From: Acidovorax sp. MR-S7
GTDB taxonomy: Bacteria > Pseudomonadota > Gammaproteobacteria > Burkholderiales > Burkholderiaceae_C
NCBI RefSeq assembly: GCF_000400995.2
Contig: NZ_DF238908.1
Coordinates: 1-64,000, forward strand
Direction: 5' to 3'
DNA: 64,000 nt
Position 1 is the first letter of the stretch. Every line of letters begins with the position of its first letter. Below are positions 27,160 to 35,660 of this stretch, in pieces. The notes beneath the pieces were generated by a model, which ran no database searches, was not told the DNA's origin, and saw nothing but the letters and a program-made list of their open reading frames with translations. A program made the translations under genes and the position numbers.

Positions 27160-27819
27160 TCAGGCGCGCATCGCCGCGCCCTCGGCCGCCGCCGCGGTGG
27201 GGTTGGGCTGGGCCGCGCCGATCTTCGTGAGCCGGTTGCGGTCGGTGTGCAGGAAAGGCTCGGCGCGGTCGGGAGTGATGAGCGTGGTGGTCTGCTCGTA
27301 CGACCAGGTGCCGTCGTCATGCACCGTGATCTCGACGACATAGCGCTCGGTGCGGAACGCCTGCTCCAGGAAGGGGTTGGAGCAGATGCCGTTCACCGTG
27401 GAGCCGCGCACCGCCTCCAGACGGAAGGTCTTCGCGTCCGCCGCGGCCTTGCCCATGGCCAGGGCCGTCTGGCCGCGCGGGATGGAGAGCGTCTGGATCA
27501 GCGTGCCCGTGGCGGGCTCCCACAGCCAATAGCCGACTTGGTCGTGGAAGGTCTCCACCTCGTTGGGCTCGACGATGCGCGTGTGGTAGCGCAGGCCGTA
27601 GTACAGCTGCGGGCCGTTGGTTTGCGCGTCGATGGGCTGCAGTTCGATGCGCTCGATGAACGCCTTGCGCTCCGGACCGTCGGCCTTGGGGTTCACGTCC
27701 AGCCCGCGCGCGCCCGTCCAGACGCCCGCGAGGGGCGCCAGCGGGCCGAGGTTGGCGAGGGTGTGCACGTCCGGCTCGGGCTCGGTGTAGATGTCCTTGG
27801 GGTAGGCGTAGTGGTCCAT
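27160..27819 (-). CDS. Nitrobindin-like heme-binding beta-barrel (FABP-like) protein
   Basis: A 219-residue cytosolic protein of the DUF1794/THAP4-nitrobindin family, which folds as a 10-strand barrel and may bind heme and nitric oxide or peroxynitrite. The family opening LGPLAPLAGVWTGARGLD contains the G-x-W-x-G motif; other matches are GLRYHTRIVEPNEVETFHDQ, GYWLWEPATGTLIQTLSIPR and RTERYVVEITVHDDGTWSYE. It is slightly longer than the roughly 165-200 residues usual for the family, with an Ala-rich tail. It ends 13 bases from the convergent MATE gene. Function in this organism is unknown. Confidence 0.8.
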   Translation of the reverse strand: MDHYAYPKDIYTEPEPDVHTLANLGPLAPLAGVWTGARGLDVNPKADGPERKAFIERIELQPIDAQTNGPQLYYGLRYHTRIVEPNEVETFHDQVGYWLWEPATGTLIQTLSIPRGQTALAMGKAAADAKTFRLEAVRGSTVNGICSNPFLEQAFRTERYVVEITVHDDGTWSYEQTTTLITPDRAEPFLHTDRNRLTKIGAAQPNPTAAAAEGAAMRA

Positions 27820-27839
27820 GAATCGAATGGCTCTGGGTA

Positions 27840-27947
27840 TCAGCTATCAATTAGGGAGCTGCCTGCGCTCTCCATGCAAGGGTTTCGGACAAAAAACCAT
27901 CTGAAAACCTTGCACATCAAGCGCTGGCAGCTCATTTTCTCGGAGCA
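27840..27947. repeat. Dispersed palindromic repeat, long form (rimO downstream)
   Basis: GGAGCTGCCTGCGCT and CATCAAGCGCTGGCAGCT lie about 65 bases apart, with a spacer containing CAAAAAACCATCTGAAAACC. It fills the spacer between rimO and the nitrobindin-like gene, and ends with ATTTTCTCGG. Confidence 0.65.
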
Positions 27948-29351
27948 TCACACCGGCACGCCCACCAGGTCATGCCCCTGCGTGCCCACGATGCGCGCCT
28001 TCACGAAGTCGCCCACCTTGTAGGTCTTGCTGATCTTCTCGGGCGGCAGCAGGTGCACCACGCCGTCGATCTCCGGCGCATCGGCATAGCTGCGGCCCGT
28101 GCCGCCCTTCTTGCCCAGGCCGATGGACTGGTCCACCAGCACCTGCAGCGTCTGGCCCACGCGCTTTTGCAGCCTGGCGGTGGAAACCTCCTCGGCCACG
28201 GCCATGAAGCGCGCGCGGCGCTCCTCGCGCAACTCCATGGGCACCATCCCGGGCAGCGCGTTCGCCGTGGCGCCCTCCACGTCGCTGTAGGCAAAGCAGC
28301 CCGCGCGGTCGATCTGCGCGGCGCGCACGAAGTCGAGCAGATGCTCGAACTCTTCTTCCGTCTCGCCGGGAAAGCCCGCGATGAAGGTGCTGCGGATCAC
28401 GATCTGCGGGCACGCCTCGCGCCAGCGCAGGATGCGCTCCAGGTTCTTCTCGCCGCTGGCGGGGCGCTTCATGCGCTTGAGCACGTCGGGGTGGCTGTGC
28501 TGCAGCGGCACGTCCAGGTAGGGCAGCACGTGGCCCTGGGCCATGAGCGGCAGGATGTCGTCCACGCTGGGGTACGGGTACACGTAGTGCAGCCGCACCC
28601 AGGCGCCGTGCGCCTGCGCCATCTCGCCCAGCGCCTGCACTAGCTCCAGCATGCGCGTCTTGACGGGCTTGCCGTCCCAGAAACCCGTGCGGTACTTCAC
28701 GTCCACGCCGTAGGCGGAGGTGTCCTGGCTGATGACCAGCAGCTCCTTGACCCCGCCCTCGAACAGCGCCTTGGCCTCCTTGAGCACGTCGCCCACGGGG
28801 CGCGAGACGAGGTCGCCGCGCATCGAGGGGATGATGCAGAACGTGCAGCGGTGGTTGCAGCCCTCGCTGATCTTGAGGTAGGCGTAGTGCCGGGGCGTGA
28901 GCTTGATGCCCGCCTCCCCGAAGCCGCCCGGCACCAGGTCGATGAACGGATCGTGCGGCTTGGGGCAGTGCTGGTGCACCGCGTTCATGACCTCCTGCGT
29001 GGCGTGCGGCCCCGTCACGGCCAGCACGCTCGGGTGCACCTCCTGCACCAGCGTGCCGCCGTCCTTGCCCGCCTTGGCGCCCAGGCAGCCGGTGACGATC
29101 ACCTTGCCGTTCTCGGCCAGCGCCTCGCCGATGGTGTCCAGGCTTTCCTTGACCGCATCGTCGATGAAGCCGCAGGTGTTGACGATGACCAGGTCCGCGC
29201 CGGCGAAGGTCTTGGAGGTTTCGTAGCCTTCGGCGCTGAGCTGGGTGAGGATCAGCTCGGAGTCGGTCAGCGCCTTCGGGCATCCGAGGGAAACGAACCC
29301 GACCTTGGGCGCCGCCGTGGAAATTTTCGTGGGGGAGAGTACTTCGCTCAT
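27948..29351 (-). CDS. rimO: Ribosomal protein S12 methylthiotransferase RimO
   Basis: A 467-residue radical SAM enzyme that adds a methylthio group to Asp88/89 of ribosomal protein S12. The N-terminal UPF0004 domain has its three cluster cysteines in [23 protein letters not shown] and [10 protein letters not shown]; the radical SAM cluster is CNHRCTFC; the C-terminal TRAM domain spans about 395-467. It is a little longer than E. coli RimO (441). It is followed by a dispersed repeat and preceded by the MITE-like element at 29374. Confidence 0.97.
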   Translation of the reverse strand: MSEVLSPTKISTAAPKVGFVSLGCPKALTDSELILTQLSAEGYETSKTFAGADLVIVNTCGFIDDAVKESLDTIGEALAENGKVIVTGCLGAKAGKDGGTLVQEVHPSVLAVTGPHATQEVMNAVHQHCPKPHDPFIDLVPGGFGEAGIKLTPRHYAYLKISEGCNHRCTFCIIPSMRGDLVSRPVGDVLKEAKALFEGGVKELLVISQDTSAYGVDVKYRTGFWDGKPVKTRMLELVQALGEMAQAHGAWVRLHYVYPYPSVDDILPLMAQGHVLPYLDVPLQHSHPDVLKRMKRPASGEKNLERILRWREACPQIVIRSTFIAGFPGETEEEFEHLLDFVRAAQIDRAGCFAYSDVEGATANALPGMVPMELREERRARFMAVAEEVSTARLQKRVGQTLQVLVDQSIGLGKKGGTGRSYADAPEIDGVVHLLPPEKISKTYKVGDFVKARIVGTQGHDLVGVPV

Positions 29352-29373
29352 CCCCGTATTGTCCCAGTTCCGA

Positions 29374-29647
29374 CTCAGAGCGTGCTCAAGGTCTTTTCAT
29401 GGAGCCCGCAAGGCAGCAAACAGCCGCAATCTAGGCGCGCACCGCAGGCCATGCTGGCGGCCTGGGCAAGGTGCGCAACGACGAGTGCGGCTGTTTGCTG
29501 CCTTGCCCGCAGGGTTGCCCCACCCAGGGAGCATCTGCCGTGTTGCAAATGCTCGCCGGGCCACCAGCCCGGCTGCGTTTTGCGCCTAACAGCTACCCCC
29601 TGGGTGGGGCAACGGGCTCCATGAAAAGACCTTGAACACGCTCTCAG
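29374..29647. mobile_element. Nested palindromic MITE-like element with 5-bp target duplication
   Basis: The 264-base element (29379-29642) has 30-bp terminal inverted repeats (29379-29408 and 29613-29642, one mismatch, ends AGCGTG and CACGCT) and is flanked by CTCAG on both sides (29374-29378, 29643-29647). Inside are two further large hairpins: arms 29408-29428 with 29486-29506 (21 bp, perfect) and arms 29515-29529 with 29598-29612 (15 bp, perfect), each with smaller internal stems such as GCCGGGC/GCCCGGC. The whole folds as a cloverleaf. No reading frame is credible. The right duplication overlaps the phaR stop codon (29644-29646). Confidence 0.75.
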
Positions 29648-30183
29648 CGTTTCTTGAGGCCGAACGCGCCCAGCATCTGCTCGGTCTGCTTTTGCATCTG
29701 CTCCTGCATCTGCAGGAACATGTTCTGCGACTGCTCCACGTAGTTGCCCATCATGCCCTTCACCAGCGGCGACTGCAGGTTCATGAACTGGGCCCACATC
29801 TCGGGCGTGAGCCCCTGCGACTGCTCGGCCAGCTTGGCCTGGATCTCGGTGAACATCTGCACGTTCTTTTCGAGGTAGGCGCCCATGAAGCCCTGCATGG
29901 CATGGCCGTAGAAGCGGATGATGTTGGCCAGCGCCGCCTCGCTGAACATGGGCGCGCCGCCCGCCTCCTCCTCCAGGATGATCTGCAGCAGGATGCTGCG
30001 CGTGAGGTCTTCGCTGCTCTTGGCATCGCGCACCACCACGTTCTCGCCCTCCATCACGAGCTGCTTGACCTCAGTCAACGTGATGTAGGTGGAGGTGGAG
30101 GTGTCGTACAGCCGGCGGTTGGGGTATTTCTTGATGACGCGTTGCGTAGGCTTCGGTTCTTGTGCGGGGTTCTGGTCTGGCAC
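29644..30183 (-). CDS. phaR: Polyhydroxyalkanoate synthesis repressor PhaR
   Basis: A 179-residue DNA- and PHB-binding repressor of phasin and PHA genes; it leaves DNA when PHB granules appear. The N-terminal PHB/PHA accumulation DNA-binding domain reads RVIKKYPNRRLYDTSTSTYI and is followed by the accumulation-regulatory domain with AALANIIRFYGHAMQGFMGA; the tail is Gln/Met-rich and amphipathic. GTG at 30183 is preferred because AGGAG lies just upstream; a TTG at 30231 would add 16 residues. The stop codon abuts the MITE-like element. A TTGCAGTGCAA palindrome upstream may be its own operator. Confidence 0.95.
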   Translation of the reverse strand: MPDQNPAQEPKPTQRVIKKYPNRRLYDTSTSTYITLTEVKQLVMEGENVVVRDAKSSEDLTRSILLQIILEEEAGGAPMFSEAALANIIRFYGHAMQGFMGAYLEKNVQMFTEIQAKLAEQSQGLTPEMWAQFMNLQSPLVKGMMGNYVEQSQNMFLQMQEQMQKQTEQMLGAFGLKKR

Positions 30184-30220
30184 CGGCGGCTCCTGGATTC
30201 GTTGCCCTTCAGGCGTTGTA

Positions 30221-30231
30221 TTGCAGTGCAA
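30221..30231. promoter_or_regulatory. Candidate PhaR operator upstream of phaR
   Basis: TTGCAGTGCAA is a perfect palindrome 38 bases before the chosen phaR start. PhaR sites reported in other proteobacteria are TGC/GCA-type inverted repeats, so self-repression is plausible. Confidence 0.4.
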
Positions 30232-31020
30232 CAGATTCTAGGCAGGCGGTGCCTGCGCAGCGCGCAGGAATACCCTGAGGCCCGGCCGTGAAAGCCGCCA
30301 CGGCGCGCTGCGGCAGCGCAAGCGCACAAGCATGGCGGCGAGCTGCGGCCGGTTACCAGCGCACACAATCGCACAACGCCATTGCCACCTTTTTGGCACC
30401 GCCTGGATACAGTGGGGCTACGCATCTCAAGCGCCTTGAAACCACGCTTCTGATTTTCAGCTTCCGCTGCACCCTTGCTGCAGCAACGAAAGTACGGCAT
30501 GGATACTAAGCTGCTTGAGGCCTCTGCCCGCACCGGGCATGCCGTCGTGCTGGTCGAACACGCGGATATCGACACCTTCCTGGCCCTGCGGGCGCAAGAG
30601 CTGGTCACGGGAGTTCTTCACGTCCTCCCTACCGGCGCACGCTACGCCACCGTCCACGGCTGACACCCGATGGGCGCGCGCTCCTCGCATTGAAGCAGTG
30701 CGTGCGGCAGCGGTCCCGCAGGTAGCCTCATCAGTCGCCAAGCCGGCTCGGTGTTGCTGCATTGGCTTGCCTGCTGGCCACCTTTCTTGAGAGGAGCCTT
30801 GAGTAGCTGTTTCGCCCCTGTCTCGGCAACTCCCATGCCTGTCAGCGCGCGCACGGCCTCCACTTCGGTGCCGGCGCCGGTCAGCGCGCCAGCCACCACC
30901 GAGAACGGTACGGTGATGCCGACGCCCACATAGGCGTCCTGCATAGGCAGCCTTTGAACAGTCAACACTTGGGGAGCCAAGCCTCCGAACACGCTGCCAA
31001 ATTTTGGGGCGCTTTTTACT
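30232..31020. other. Gene-poor spacer between phaR and dapA
   Basis: About 790 bases with mixed, lower-GC composition and no recognised gene. It contains the small plus-strand frame at 30499-30663 and a minus-strand frame from 30944 to 30642 (MQDAYVGVGITVPFSVVAGA onward, 100 residues) that has protein-like composition in its first half but no family I know. Both may be remnants of deleted genes. The phaR promoter is expected near 30240-30330. Confidence 0.4.
30499..30663 (+). CDS. Small hypothetical protein
   Basis: A 54-residue frame starting MDTKLLEASARTGHAVVLVE and ending GARYATVHG. Its composition is protein-like, but it has no recognised domain, no good ribosome site (GAAAG nine bases upstream) and no partner gene. 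It may be a remnant or chance frame. Confidence 0.25.
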   Translation: MDTKLLEASARTGHAVVLVEHADIDTFLALRAQELVTGVLHVLPTGARYATVHG

Positions 31021-31932
31021 CTATTCCACAAGCCACGCCTCCAGCGCCGCGCGTACGGCCGTTGCCGTGGCAGGCGACACCTCGCACATTGGCAGTCGCA
31101 AGCCGCCGCCGCACAGCCCGCGCAGTTGCGCCGCGCGCTTGGCGGGGCCGGGGCTGCTTTCGGCGAACAGGGCACGGGTGAGCGGCAGCATGCGCGCGAA
31201 GAGCGCGCGCGCCTCGGGCAGGCGGGCCGCATCCATGTGGGCGCACAGTGCCGCCACTTCGGCAGGCAGGATGTTGGCGACCACCGAGATCACGCCCTGC
31301 CCGCCCAGCGCGAGGTATGGCAGGCTGGTGAAATCGTCGCCGCTGTACAGCGCGAAGCCCGGCGGCACGGCCAGCGCGATGTCGGCCGCGCGGGCCATGT
31401 CGCCCGTGGCGTCCTTGAGGCCCGCGATGCGCGGGTGGCGCGCCAGCTCGGCCACGGTGGCCACCTGCAGGTCGATCACCGTGCGGCCCGGCACGTTGTA
31501 GAGCACCAGCGGAAGCGCGGTCGCGTCGGCCTGCGCGCTGAAGTGCGCCACCAGCCCCCGCTGCGTGGGCTTGTTGTAGTACGGCACCACGCTGAGCAGC
31601 GAATCCGCGCCGCATTCCTCGGCGAAGCGCGCCAGCGCCACCGCCTCGGCCGTGGAATTGGCGCCCACGCCGGCCATGACGTGCGTGCGGCCCGCCGCGT
31701 GCGCCACCGCTGCCGCCAGCAGTTCGCGGTGCTCGGCGTGCGAGAGCGTGGCGCATTCGCCCGTGGTGCCGGCGATGACGATACCGGCCGTGCCCGCCCC
31801 GATATGCCAGTCGATCAGGCGGCGCAGCGCGGGCAGGTCGAGGCGCAGGTCGTCGGTGAACGGCGTGAGCAGCGCCACCAGGCTGCCGCGAGGCAGAGCC
31901 GGGCGCACGCCGGGAACGGGCGGTGTGTGCAT
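31021..31932 (-). CDS. dapA: 4-hydroxy-tetrahydrodipicolinate synthase
   Basis: A 303-residue TIM-barrel aldolase that condenses pyruvate with aspartate semialdehyde in the lysine/diaminopimelate pathway. The Schiff-base lysine is in IAGLKDATGDM, the catalytic tyrosine in LVLYNVPGRT, and the pyruvate-binding loop is IAGTTGECATL. Length fits. Other family members (KDG or N-acetylneuraminate aldolases) look alike, and this gene is alone rather than in a lysine operon, so it could serve a different aldol substrate; the GTTGE and YNVPGRT motifs favour DapA. Confidence 0.85.
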   Translation of the reverse strand: MHTPPVPGVRPALPRGSLVALLTPFTDDLRLDLPALRRLIDWHIGAGTAGIVIAGTTGECATLSHAEHRELLAAAVAHAAGRTHVMAGVGANSTAEAVALARFAEECGADSLLSVVPYYNKPTQRGLVAHFSAQADATALPLVLYNVPGRTVIDLQVATVAELARHPRIAGLKDATGDMARAADIALAVPPGFALYSGDDFTSLPYLALGGQGVISVVANILPAEVAALCAHMDAARLPEARALFARMLPLTRALFAESSPGPAKRAAQLRGLCGGGLRLPMCEVSPATATAVRAALEAWLVE

Positions 31933-31957
31933 GGGTAATCCAGGAGACTATGGAAAC

Positions 31958-32046
31958 AGGAGCTGCTCGCGCCTGGTATTCAACGATCTCCGCATGAAAA
32001 CCATGCGAAACCCTTTCACAAAAAGCGCAAGCAGCTATGAATTTTG
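31958..32046. repeat. Dispersed palindromic repeat, long form
   Basis: GGAGCTGCTCGCGCCT and AAAAAGCGCAAGCAGCTATG flank a spacer that itself contains CGCATGAAAACCATGCG, a small hairpin. It fills the gap between dapA and the indolepyruvate oxidoreductase gene. Confidence 0.65.
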
Positions 32047-32050
32047 ATGA

Positions 32051-35000
32051 TCACGCGGCGCGCAGGCGCACCACCTGGGGCTCCTGCAGGCGCTGCAGCA
32101 GTTGCGCCAGCTCGGCCTCGTAGGCCTGGCGCGCGGCTTCTTTCACGTGGCCGTAGCCGCGCACCTGCAGCGGCGCCTGGGCGATCTGCACGGCCAGCTC
32201 GTGCTGGTCGGGCCGCGCTTCCTTCAGCAGGCGCTGCACCAGGGCCTCGAACTGGTCGACCATGGCACGCTCGTGGCGGCGCTCCTCCGTGCGGCCGAAG
32301 GGGTCGAGCGCCGTGCCGCGCAGGAACTTCAGGCGCGCCAGCACGCCGAAGGCGGGCAGCATCCAGGCGCCGAACTCGCGCTTCTTGTCGCCCAGCAGCG
32401 GCGGTGCGAGATTGAAAGCCAGGCGCGGCGCGCCCTCGAACTGCGCATCGATCTGCGCGCGGAACGCGGGCGCGGCATACAGGCGCGCCACCTCGTACTC
32501 GTCCTTGTAGGCCATGAGCTTGAAGAAGCTCCGGGCCACGGCGCTGGTCAACTGTTCCTGGCCGGGCCACACGCGCGATTCGTGCGCGCGCACCGCATCC
32601 ACCAGCGCCTTGAAGCGCGCGGCGTAGGCCGCGTTCTGGTAGCCGGTGAGGAACTCTACGCGGCGCTGCACGGCCTCGTCGAGGCTGGCGGCCTGCTTGC
32701 GCTGCACAGCGCCCGCGCTGGCCGCCACGGCCTGCGGATCGACCGCATGGCGGCGGCCCCAGCGGAAGGCGGCGAGGTTCATCTTCACGGCCGCGCCGTT
32801 GAGCTCGATGGCGCGCTCGATGGCCTGCGCGCCCACCGGCACCAGGCCGCGCTGGTACGCGGCACCGAGCATGAACAGGTTGGTGGCGATAGCATCGCCG
32901 CAAAGGGCCAGCGCCAGGCGCCCCGCGTCCACCAGCTCCAGGTTGTCCTCGCCGATGGCGCGCGCGATGGTCTTGACCAGCGGGTGGGCGGGGAACTGCA
33001 TGTCCGGGTTCTGCGTGAAGGCGCCGGGCATCACCTCCTGCGTGTTGACGATGGCGCGCGTGGCGCCCTTGCGCGTCATGGCCAGCGTGTTGCCCGCGGC
33101 GGCCACGACGAGGTCGCAGCCGATCAGCGCATCGGCCCCGCCCGGCGCCACGCGCACGGCGGCGATCGCCTGGGGGCTGGCGCCGAAGCGCATGTGCGTC
33201 CACACCGAGCCACCCTTCTGCGCCAGGCCCGCCATGTCGAGCACGCCCACGCCCTTGCCTTCCAGGTGCGCGGCCATGCCCAGCAGCGCGCCGATGGTGA
33301 CCACGCCCGTGCCGCCCACGCCGGTGATGACGAGGCTGTAGACGCCCTGCGCCAGGTCGGGCAGCGCGGGCTCGGGCAGGGGTGCTTCGAGACTGTCGCT
33401 CCCCGTGCCGCTGCCCTTCCTCAGCTTGCCGCCGCGCACGGTGACGAAGCTGGGGCAGAAGCCCTTGAGGCACGAGAAGTCCTTGTTGCAGGCCGACTGG
33501 TCGATGGCGCGCTTGCGGCCGAACTCGGTTTCCACCGGCACCACGGCCACGCAATTGGACTTCGCGCCGCAGTCGCCGCAGCCCTCGCACACGGCCTCGT
33601 TGATGACCAGGCGCATGTCGGGGTCGGGAAACTCGCCGCGCTTGCGCCGGCGGCGCTTCTCGGCCGCGCAGGTCTGGTCGTAGACCAGCACGCTGGTGCC
33701 GGGCACCTCGCGCAGTTCTCGCTGCACGGCGTCGAGCTCGTCGCGGTGGTGGATGGTCACGCCCGGTGCCCAGCCGGTCACGCCACCGTATTTGCCGGGG
33801 TCGTCCGTCACCACGGCAATGCGCGCCACGCCTTCGGCATGCACCTGCTGGGTCATGCGCACGGGGTCCAGCGGGCCGTCGTGGCGCTGGCCGCCGGTCA
33901 TGGCGACGGCGTCGTTGTAGAGCAGTTTGAAGGTGATGTTGGTCTTGGCCGCCACGGCCGCGCGCACGGCGAGCAGACCCGAGTGGAAATAGGTGCCGTC
34001 ACCCATGTTCTGGAACATGTGGGGGCGCCTGGAGAACGGCGCCTCGCCCACCCAGGCCATGCCCTCGGCGCCCATCTGCGTGTAGCCCAGCGTGCCGCGG
34101 TCCATGCTCTGCGCCATCCACGAGCAGCCGATGCCCGCGTAGCCACGGCTTCCCTCGGGGATGCGCGTGGAGGTGTTGTGCGGGCAGCCCGCGCAGAAGT
34201 AGAAGCTGCGCGCCATCACGTCCACCGCGCCCAGCACGGGCTTGCGGCGCGCGAGCGCGTGGGTCGTCTCCAGCAGCGCCGGGTCGATCTCGGCCAGGCG
34301 GTGGCCCAGCACCTGGGCGATCATCGCGGCGTCCAGCGCCAGTTCGGTGCGGAACAGCTTGGCGCCGCGTTCGTCCTTCTTGCCGATAACCTGCGGCGCG
34401 CCGAGCCGGCCGTAGAGGATGTCCTTGAGCTGCGCCTCCAGCAGCGCGCGCTTTTCCTCGATGACGATGACCTTGTCCAACCCCAGCGCGAATTCGGCGA
34501 TGCCCTCGGGCTCCAGCGGCCAGACCAGGCCAGCCTTGTAGACCGCCAGGCCCAGCGCCTGCGCGCGCGCCTCGTCGATTCCCAGGTCTGCCAGCGCCTG
34601 GCGCAGGTCGAGCCAGCTCTTGCCCGAGGTGACGATGCCGATGCGCGCGCCCTCGCGCTGCCCGAACGCCACGCGGTCGATGCGGTTGGCGCGCGCGAAG
34701 GCGCGCACGGCATCGAGCTTGTGGTTGACCAGCCGGTATTCCTGCGCATGCGGCGTGTCCGGCAGGCGGATGTTGAGGCCGTCCGGCGGCATGTCCGGCA
34801 GCTCAGGCAGCGTGAAGGACGGGCCGGCCTCGTGCACCTCCACCGAGCCCGAGGCGTCGGCCGTGTCCTTGATGCACTTCATGCCCACCCAGCAGCCGGA
34901 GTAGCGCGACAGCGCCCAGCCGTAGAGCCCATGTTCGATCAGCTCGGACACGCCCGCGGGCGAGAGGATGGGCATCTGCGCATCGACCAGCGCGAACTCG

Positions 35001-35497
35001 CTCTGGTGGCAGGTGGTGGACGACTCGCAGGTGTGGTCGTCGCCCATGAGCACCAGCACGCCGCCGTTTTTCGAGCTGCCCGCCAGGTTGCCGTGGCGGA
35101 AGGCGTCGCCCGAGCGGTCCACGCCCGGCCCCTTGCCGTACCAGATGGAGAACACGCCGTCGAAGCGACCCTCCCCGCCGATCTCCGCCATCTGGCTGCC
35201 CCAGACGGCCGTGGCGGCCAGGTCCTCGTTCACGCCGGGCACGAAGACCACGTCGTGCGCCTGCAGGTGCTTGCGCGCCTTCACCAGCTGGTCGTCGAAC
35301 GTGCCCAGGGGCGAGCCCCGGTAGCCCGTGATGTAGCCCCCGGTGTTCAGGCCCGCAGCGCGGTCGCGGCGCTTTTGCATCATGGGCAGGCGCACCAGGG
35401 CCTGCACGCCGGTCAGGTAGACCGTGCCCTCGGTAGCCGTGTACTTGTCGTCCAGGCCCACGGCCCGCAGGCTGCTGCCAACGCTCAGATCGCTCAT
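32051..35497 (-). CDS. Indolepyruvate ferredoxin oxidoreductase family protein (fused alpha/beta subunits)
   Basis: A 1148-residue enzyme of the large fused IOR type in proteobacteria, which oxidatively decarboxylates aryl- or branched-chain 2-oxo acids to acyl-CoA. The N-terminal half has the pyrimidine-binding and TPP domains (GGYITGYRGSPLGTFD; GCSWMAQSMDRG); around 636-690 is a ferredoxin-like cysteine cluster (CEGCGDCG followed by C at intervals and CLKGFCP); the C-terminal part is the gamma/IorB-like domain starting YSLVITGVGGTGVVTIG. ATG at 35497 (MSDLSVGSSLRAVG) is preferred to a start 21 codons upstream. It is divergent from a GntR gene, which may control it through the 35540 palindrome. 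Confidence 0.92.
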   Translation of the reverse strand: MSDLSVGSSLRAVGLDDKYTATEGTVYLTGVQALVRLPMMQKRRDRAAGLNTGGYITGYRGSPLGTFDDQLVKARKHLQAHDVVFVPGVNEDLAATAVWGSQMAEIGGEGRFDGVFSIWYGKGPGVDRSGDAFRHGNLAGSSKNGGVLVLMGDDHTCESSTTCHQSEFALVDAQMPILSPAGVSELIEHGLYGWALSRYSGCWVGMKCIKDTADASGSVEVHEAGPSFTLPELPDMPPDGLNIRLPDTPHAQEYRLVNHKLDAVRAFARANRIDRVAFGQREGARIGIVTSGKSWLDLRQALADLGIDEARAQALGLAVYKAGLVWPLEPEGIAEFALGLDKVIVIEEKRALLEAQLKDILYGRLGAPQVIGKKDERGAKLFRTELALDAAMIAQVLGHRLAEIDPALLETTHALARRKPVLGAVDVMARSFYFCAGCPHNTSTRIPEGSRGYAGIGCSWMAQSMDRGTLGYTQMGAEGMAWVGEAPFSRRPHMFQNMGDGTYFHSGLLAVRAAVAAKTNITFKLLYNDAVAMTGGQRHDGPLDPVRMTQQVHAEGVARIAVVTDDPGKYGGVTGWAPGVTIHHRDELDAVQRELREVPGTSVLVYDQTCAAEKRRRRKRGEFPDPDMRLVINEAVCEGCGDCGAKSNCVAVVPVETEFGRKRAIDQSACNKDFSCLKGFCPSFVTVRGGKLRKGSGTGSDSLEAPLPEPALPDLAQGVYSLVITGVGGTGVVTIGALLGMAAHLEGKGVGVLDMAGLAQKGGSVWTHMRFGASPQAIAAVRVAPGGADALIGCDLVVAAAGNTLAMTRKGATRAIVNTQEVMPGAFTQNPDMQFPAHPLVKTIARAIGEDNLELVDAGRLALALCGDAIATNLFMLGAAYQRGLVPVGAQAIERAIELNGAAVKMNLAAFRWGRRHAVDPQAVAASAGAVQRKQAASLDEAVQRRVEFLTGYQNAAYAARFKALVDAVRAHESRVWPGQEQLTSAVARSFFKLMAYKDEYEVARLYAAPAFRAQIDAQFEGAPRLAFNLAPPLLGDKKREFGAWMLPAFGVLARLKFLRGTALDPFGRTEERRHERAMVDQFEALVQRLLKEARPDQHELAVQIAQAPLQVRGYGHVKEAARQAYEAELAQLLQRLQEPQVVRLRAA

Positions 35498-35539
35498 TCC
35501 CAGTGTCCTCGTGCTTAAACCTGTTGCAAAAGTGTAGAC

Positions 35540-35557
35540 ACTTATGAAGACATAAGT
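35540..35557. promoter_or_regulatory. Palindromic operator inside the indolepyruvate oxidoreductase promoter
   Basis: ACTTATG-AAGA-CATAAGT has perfect 7-bp arms. On the minus strand a -35 TTGACT (35560-35555) and a -10 TACACT (35536-35531, 18-base spacing) surround it. A repressor bound here would block the promoter; the divergent GntR protein is the obvious candidate. Confidence 0.55.
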
Positions 35558-35660
35558 CAATAAAATGAAGAATCCCCTGTGGCGTACGGCTCCCGGAGCC
35601 GCTGGGCCGATGAACAGGCGGGCCTAGAATGCGTTCTCTCACCCGTTGTCCAAGAGCACC

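Noticed and set aside
29374-29647. CRISPR array or rRNA-like structure
   Set aside because: The repeats are inverted, not direct, and appear once each; there are no spacers, no cas genes and no rRNA motifs. No CRISPR array was seen anywhere in the window.
30642-30944. Minus-strand 100-residue frame (MQDAYVGVGITVPFSVVAGA...) as a real gene
   Set aside because: The first half is protein-like but the tail is not, there is no ribosome site and no recognised family; kept only as a remark in the spacer entry.
32102-35518. A 1138-codon open frame on the plus strand opposite the indolepyruvate oxidoreductase gene
   Set aside because: Composition is His/Arg/Ala-rich without any domain, and it mirrors a well-recognised gene; long antisense frames are expected at this GC content. 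The same applies to the long plus-strand frames over pheT (1633-4086), pheS (4093-5223), thrS (6754-8793) and uvrC (12358-14367).
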